Source of the DNA: Polytrichum commune
Lineage: Eukaryota > Streptophyta > Polytrichopsida > Polytrichales > Polytrichaceae
DNA length: 64,000 bases
Reading direction: 5' to 3'
NCBI GenBank assembly: GCA_950295325.1
Contig: OX485804.1
Span: forward strand, 61,472,533 to 61,536,532
Below are positions 59,386-64,000 of this stretch, piece by piece. Each line of letters opens with the position of its first letter. Positions within the stretch are counted from its first letter, which is position 1. The position numbers and the translations under genes were made by a program. The notes under the pieces were generated by a model. It saw only the letters and a list, made by a program, of their open reading frames with translations. It did not search any database and had not been told where the DNA came from.

Positions 59386-62300
59386 CGAGTCCCACTGACT
59401 TTTTAGCTCCCCCCGGACTATAAATCCCATTTCATTCCCTTCATTTTTTATTAGTATATAAACAATCTACAACCCCATCCATGTGAGATTACAATATTCT
59501 TGGAAACTAGGAAATAATGATGACCCACAATTATATATGTATACCTAGATAGCCGTGAACCCCACCCGCGGCCTAAATAAAATTCCCAAAAGGATAGGAT
59601 CATGTGGACCGCATTGGCCTCGTCCAACCCACACCTCTTATTTGGAGTCGAAAATGTGTTGGATGTTTCCTTTTTTCGATGAAGGTTTCCTATCTACAAT
59701 GTACTTCCACTACATATCTCATTTTGAAGTGTCATTAATTCTGGAGCATATTCTCGGAGACAACCCCACGTTGTCTATTAAAGGGAATTTGATCGATCAA
59801 AAACTTCGAGGAACAATATCTAGGATTTGAATGAAATCTCTTAGCCAACATTTTGATGACATCTTATTCAAGTTATCCAACAACAACGACAATCCAAAAA
59901 GAGAAAAGAAAGAAAAAAGTCGGGATAAAATTTGTTATTCTCCATGACTCTTACCGAATGCTTGGACTGATCGAGATATTTTAAGAGACTACGGGTGCAA
60001 GGGCCAGATGATTCATTCCAAGCTTTTAAAGTATTTGGTTACAAGCCTCTGACGGGTCTAGGGTTTGAATCCTGTCACAAGGCATATGGAATAAGTGACT
60101 GTGAGTTATTATTCGAGTGTTAATTAAAGGGCTGGGGATTCGCAATGTCTATGTAAGCTCATCCGGTAATAAATTCTGGAGGTGTGAGTGGGATGGAGCT
60201 TGTTTTAGAGGGTGGGTTGCAAGTTGACAGGTCGGCCTTCTCATCGCTTCTTTACTAAATTCAGAGCAAAAGTGGAAAGCATGGGTACATGATGAAGCTT
60301 GGATGCTTGTTTTCTTTTCCCCACATTATTGAGAGGGAGAGTGGGAGAGAGGGTGGACATGATGTGGCTATGATTCCTTCGTTTTGAATTTGGCAATCGA
60401 TTACCATTGTTTGTTGACTAATGTTTGATGACTTTTGTTGATTATTTGCCTCGCATGTTGGATGGCTCATATCTTTAGGAATTTATTATGTATATGTTTT
60501 AAGTTTTGTTGAAGATTAAGCATGTTTCTTCCATGAAATCGTGATCTTTATTGAGACGCTCTGTTGTGGCAATCCAAACGCTAAATTGAAAGAAATAGAA
60601 TCTAATGATGTCATGTAAAGATATATTACATGAAATTGTAGGATTACATTTCATTGAGTAAATGGCCTCAAATGCCCTGGTTAGGGTATCACCCGAGAGC
60701 ATGTGTTACAGGTGATATCCTAACCACAGACCACCGCTCCATATGCCAATCTAACATCAACAACATTGATTGTTTTGCTTGTAGTATAAAACATAATGTT
60801 CATACCTTCACATGATATTATTTTATATTAACGCTTTAACTTGACATTATGTTCCCACATTATTTATGTTTCATTCATTACCAATATAAATGAGCCTATG
60901 TTTCTAATAGTAATTTATGAATTCTATACAAACCAAAAATTATGATCCCATCAATATTTATCAATGACCTCGAACTATTATTATAGTATTAATAAAAAAC
61001 AACTTACAACCAACTATTATGTATATCACACACATTTCACTTATCGTAACGAAAAATAAATAAAAAGTCGATGTTAGAGGGTTTAGGATTCCATCATAAG
61101 TCACACATGAAAGTTCAAACAAATTTCTTTTATATACATATATATATGTATGATACCCTAAGGCTTAAATCCTTAAATTCTCATAATGTTCATTTTAAGA
61201 TTATAAATTTAATGAAAACAACTTCAAAAGAAACCAAACCCATAACTCACATCGGCAACAACATCAGAGTTTCTTTCATTTGTTTATTTATGTTTTCCCA
61301 TCCTAAAAAAATATCTTTGAATGACTTGTAATCCTGTGGGGTTTATGGTTTACTCAAGGTTTAGGGATTTAGGGGTGATATTTTTATTCCAATTCATTGA
61401 CTTTGGTTGATTTTCAAACAAGGATTGGTTTTGATTTAGGTGTTTTTTTAATGTATTAATCAAACATGACGTACTTGTTTTGGAGGATTTTTTTAGTCTT
61501 CATATATTATTGTTGGTATCCCAATATAACGTTATTGAATATCATTAATTTGTTTTCGACTCTAACTCGTACATATATTGTTTTGTTTGTCAAGTTGTTT
61601 TTGCAAATAAAGTTAGAACACATTACATGGTTTAGGTTTAGGGTTTAGGGTTTGGGGTTTTCCAATGTTAGATTGTTTTTAGAAATGTATCTTGTTTGTC
61701 CTTAATCTTCATATTAATTATGCGTTTTAGACATTTGGACTTTTGTTTTGTTCAGAGAAAGTTTAATATTCAAATTTATAATACATCATAGGCTAATTAT
61801 TTTAATTGATAAATTTTTATTAACTTTTGGTGGATAGTTGCCTTAACTTTTTGTGTAGTTATTAAAGGATCTACGGTTTGGATATCAACCAAATAGTGTG
61901 TAGACAATCAAAATCCTAATTTATGATGTATGCTAGCCTAAACTCTAGGTTTAAGTATTGAATGGCCTTAGGTGAGGATATCAACCGAGAGCGTACATCA
62001 CAATTGATACCCTAATCTTCCGTGGATATTTGCCTTAACTTTAGGCTAAGGTATTAAAGAACCTACAGTTACAATATCAACCAAGAGCATTTATACAATT
62101 GATTCCTCAATATGTAGTTATAAACATACGTGTTATTAGGAAAGCACAATAATATTATGAGCCCATGTTAGGGTACTCAAAGTAGTGTTGATGGAGACAT
62201 CAACTCACATGTGGTGGAGTAGTCAATAGTTTGTTCATTTTTTATTTTAGTTTTTACTTTGTTGTGTGGTTCTATTTCTTTTTTCTTTCCTAAGTGCTTT

Positions 62301-62409
62301 GTTTTTTTTATTGTTTTGTGTTGTGTTGTGGTGTGGTGTTTTGTATCTTTAGTTTGAATTTTTGGGACTAAGAGAGGGTCAAAATCAAAAGAGATATTTA
62401 AAAAAAAAG
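59386..62409. other. Intergenic with telomere-like repeat and small palindromic repeats
   Basis: No gene seen. At 61631-61660, TTTAGGTTTAGGGTTTAGGG and variants form a plant telomere-type interstitial repeat. Four copies of a ~45-base imperfect palindrome (type TTAGGGTATCACCCGAGAGC..., mirrored by GGTGATATCCTAA) lie at 60681-60726, 61876-61920, 61970-62019 and 62066-62112. A tRNA-B-box-like GGGTTTGAATCCT at 60061 lacks a matching tRNA fold. Confidence 0.45.
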
Positions 62410-62940
62410 TTATATGAAAGTGAAAGTTAAGAAACTAAGAGAAATCATATTTTGCCTCAAAGTTAAGAAACTAATAAAGTTAAAAAAACTAACAAAGATC
62501 AAACTATTCTTCAAAGTATGGAAACTAAAAGAGATCCAATAATGAATCAAAGTGAAGGAACTAAGAGAGAAGTCAATACTTAAAAGAGATCCAAGAGAGA
62601 GTGTTAAAAAACTAAAAAGGATATGATAATTATTCAAAATTGGGAGATTATGAGAGATCCAATAATACTTCAAAGTAAGGAGATTAAGAGAGTTCCAATA
62701 ATGAATCAAACCAAAGAATCTAGGAGTTAGATCGAAAATTAAAGAGATATCCAATAATGAATCAAATTGAAGAATCTAAGATTTAGATCTAAAATTTAGA
62801 AAATATCCAATAATGAATCAAACTGAAGAATTTGAGAGTTAGATTAATAATTAAGAGAGATCCAAGAGAGATGAAAGATCAAGCGAGATCCAAAAATTAT
62901 TTAAAATTACGAGGCTAGGAGAGATTCAATAATGGTACCA
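62410..62940. repeat. Degenerate minisatellite (~55-60 bp units)
   Basis: Purine-rich units on the theme GAGATCCAATAATGAATCAA followed by a GAAGAATCTAAGAGTTAGAT stretch recur many times with substitutions and length changes, for example at 62534, 62692, 62751 and 62806. The minus-strand 114-codon frame here is only the translation of the repeats. It borders the R1 repeat copy that follows. Confidence 0.7.
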
Positions 62941-62949
62941 ACCTAGTAA

Positions 62950-63482
62950 ATTAAGAGAGATCACTAATATACTAAAGCTAATTACAAAAGCTCTGATAAT
63001 GCAAATGAAGGACCATAGCTACTAAGAACACAAACCAAAAACTCCTCAAAGCATAATCCAATAGCTGCAAACAACTCTCACACAAATCAAGAGTTAAAAA
63101 CCCATATTCCACAAGCACTGAGAGTCGCAACCACCGAAAGCCTCAAGGTGATAGACAAAAGAGGAAGAGGAGAGTGTTCTAAAGGCCTTTTATGAAGTCC
63201 TTTGCGTGGGTAGGTGGGATTGAAAGTGCTCATGGCCGCCCTTATTAAGACTTGAGGCATGTTAGTCGTGGGTAGCTAAAACATATAAATACAAAGTCAA
63301 CAAGTTCCTATTAGACCGGATTTTAAATCATGATAAAAAATAAGGGCCCTTAAACAAGATGCCGTCTTACACCAAGTGATATTCTTAGAACCACATAAAT
63401 GAACTCTGTTTCACAATGATGAAAGTCCATCGCCTTGGGCTCCGAGATGAGAATACGTAGACGTTGCGAAACCCAAGCCAAT
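62950..63482 (+). repeat. Dispersed repeat family R1, copy 2
   Basis: Aligns in the same orientation with 9300-9836 along its full length (for example AGAACACAAACCAAAAACTC, GATAGACAAAAGAGGAAGAG, GTCTTACACCAAGTGATATT). The end of the match is near AACCCAAGCCAATG. No open frame or terminal structure is visible. Confidence 0.7.
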
Positions 63483-64000
63483 GTTAGAGGTACCTTGACA
63501 ATTTGCTAAGTCTTCCAAATTTGAGTAGAGCTTCACAAACACAACTCATCAATTGAGTAATGTTACTTCAGTGATTCTTAATCTGGCAATCTATCGATTC
63601 ACAAAATTTGATTGCAATGATACGCAATGTTTATGCTTCCATGTGGATGAAATTCTCAAAATTGTTTTTCATGAAGATTATAGAAATTGGATGATATCGT
63701 CAAGTTTGGGATGAATATGCACAAATTTGAATGAAATTCATACAACCATTTATGTTGTAGCTAATGCCCTTCTCTTGAAAATTTGAAAAGAAAAATCAAC
63801 GGTTTGTATGTACATAGGGGCGTTTGGTTTTACTTCGTGGAATGAAGTCAACACCTTACCAAGGGAGAGGACAAATTAGGGGAAAGAAGAGTGAAAATGT
63901 TGATTAAAGAGAGAAGAGCACGGGGATTGCTATTACATAATTTCTAACCTCTAAAATGAGATTAGATATCCCGAATTAATACAATGAATTTAAACAATGG
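63483..64000. other. Window end, no feature seen
   Basis: AT-rich sequence with short frames only. It may continue the R1 repeat environment beyond the window. Confidence 0.4.

Noticed and set aside
60050-60095. tRNA-like B-box GGGTTTGAATCCT
   Set aside because: No A-box at the right distance, no cloverleaf, and no terminator-like T-run that fits; treated as chance or an old SINE fragment.
62410-62754. 114-codon minus-strand frame resembling a membrane protein
   Set aside because: Its hydrophobic character comes from translating a degenerate tandem repeat.
1-64000. CRISPR arrays, rRNA genes, operons or bacterial regulatory features
   Set aside because: The window is intron-bearing plant nuclear DNA; no spaced short direct repeats of that type or rRNA segments were seen.

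Overview
This window is plant nuclear DNA. Its genes are split by short GT-AG introns whose phases match exactly. It has miniature inverted-repeat elements (MITEs) with TAA/TTA target duplications, a decayed Copia polyprotein, a hAT transposase tail and a TTTAGGG-type interstitial repeat. A plant-type platelet-activating-factor acetylhydrolase, a gene spacing near 13 kb and introns of about 100-1050 bp would suit a bryophyte, lycophyte or other compact non-angiosperm genome. The species cannot be fixed from sequence alone.

Genes: (1) 495-4855, minus strand, an 8-exon PAF-acetylhydrolase-family esterase. (2) 11443-13272, minus, a 4-exon DHHC protein S-acyltransferase with an N-terminal zinc ribbon; it sits directly beside four tandem ~320-bp repeats (13283-14555) and is followed downstream by a decayed coding remnant (10545-11195). 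(3) 21230-23231, plus, a 5-exon, probably plastid-targeted helical protein that I do not recognise. (4) 31134-33421, plus, an unrecognised multi-exon gene or recent pseudogene starting with a Cys4 zinc ribbon. (5) 48527-51073, minus, a 7-exon B3-domain transcription factor of the LEC2/FUS3/ABI3 class, with a GC-rich upstream region. I see no shared pathway or operon; these are independent plant loci. For the three genes in 1, 3 and 5, and for the acyltransferase with one weak donor, the exon phases were checked by hand.

Between the genes lies a rich record of non-autonomous transposition. A large palindrome lies at 5920-7080, and an 806-bp foldback at 29806-30611. Tourist-like MITEs lie at 3568-4054 (inside a PAF-AH intron), 18715-19412, 40003-40369, 58066-58440 and 58538-59036. 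A TA-flanked family has copies at 34949-35407 and 59117-59383. A 170-bp element is nested inside a repeat at 18163-18552, with an empty-site relative at 34499-34716. The clearest structure is a 522-bp element that inserted into the middle of an inverted copy of itself (55294-56340), with the TTA duplication visible. A Copia fragment (24100-26250) and a hAT tail (57076-57310) are relics of autonomous elements.

The 35.7-48 kb interval contains stretches that keep CpG far better than the AT-rich sequence around them. It holds a tandemly duplicated 540-bp unit with an F-box-like start and several faint internal repeats, but no convincing gene. It is the least explained part of the window.
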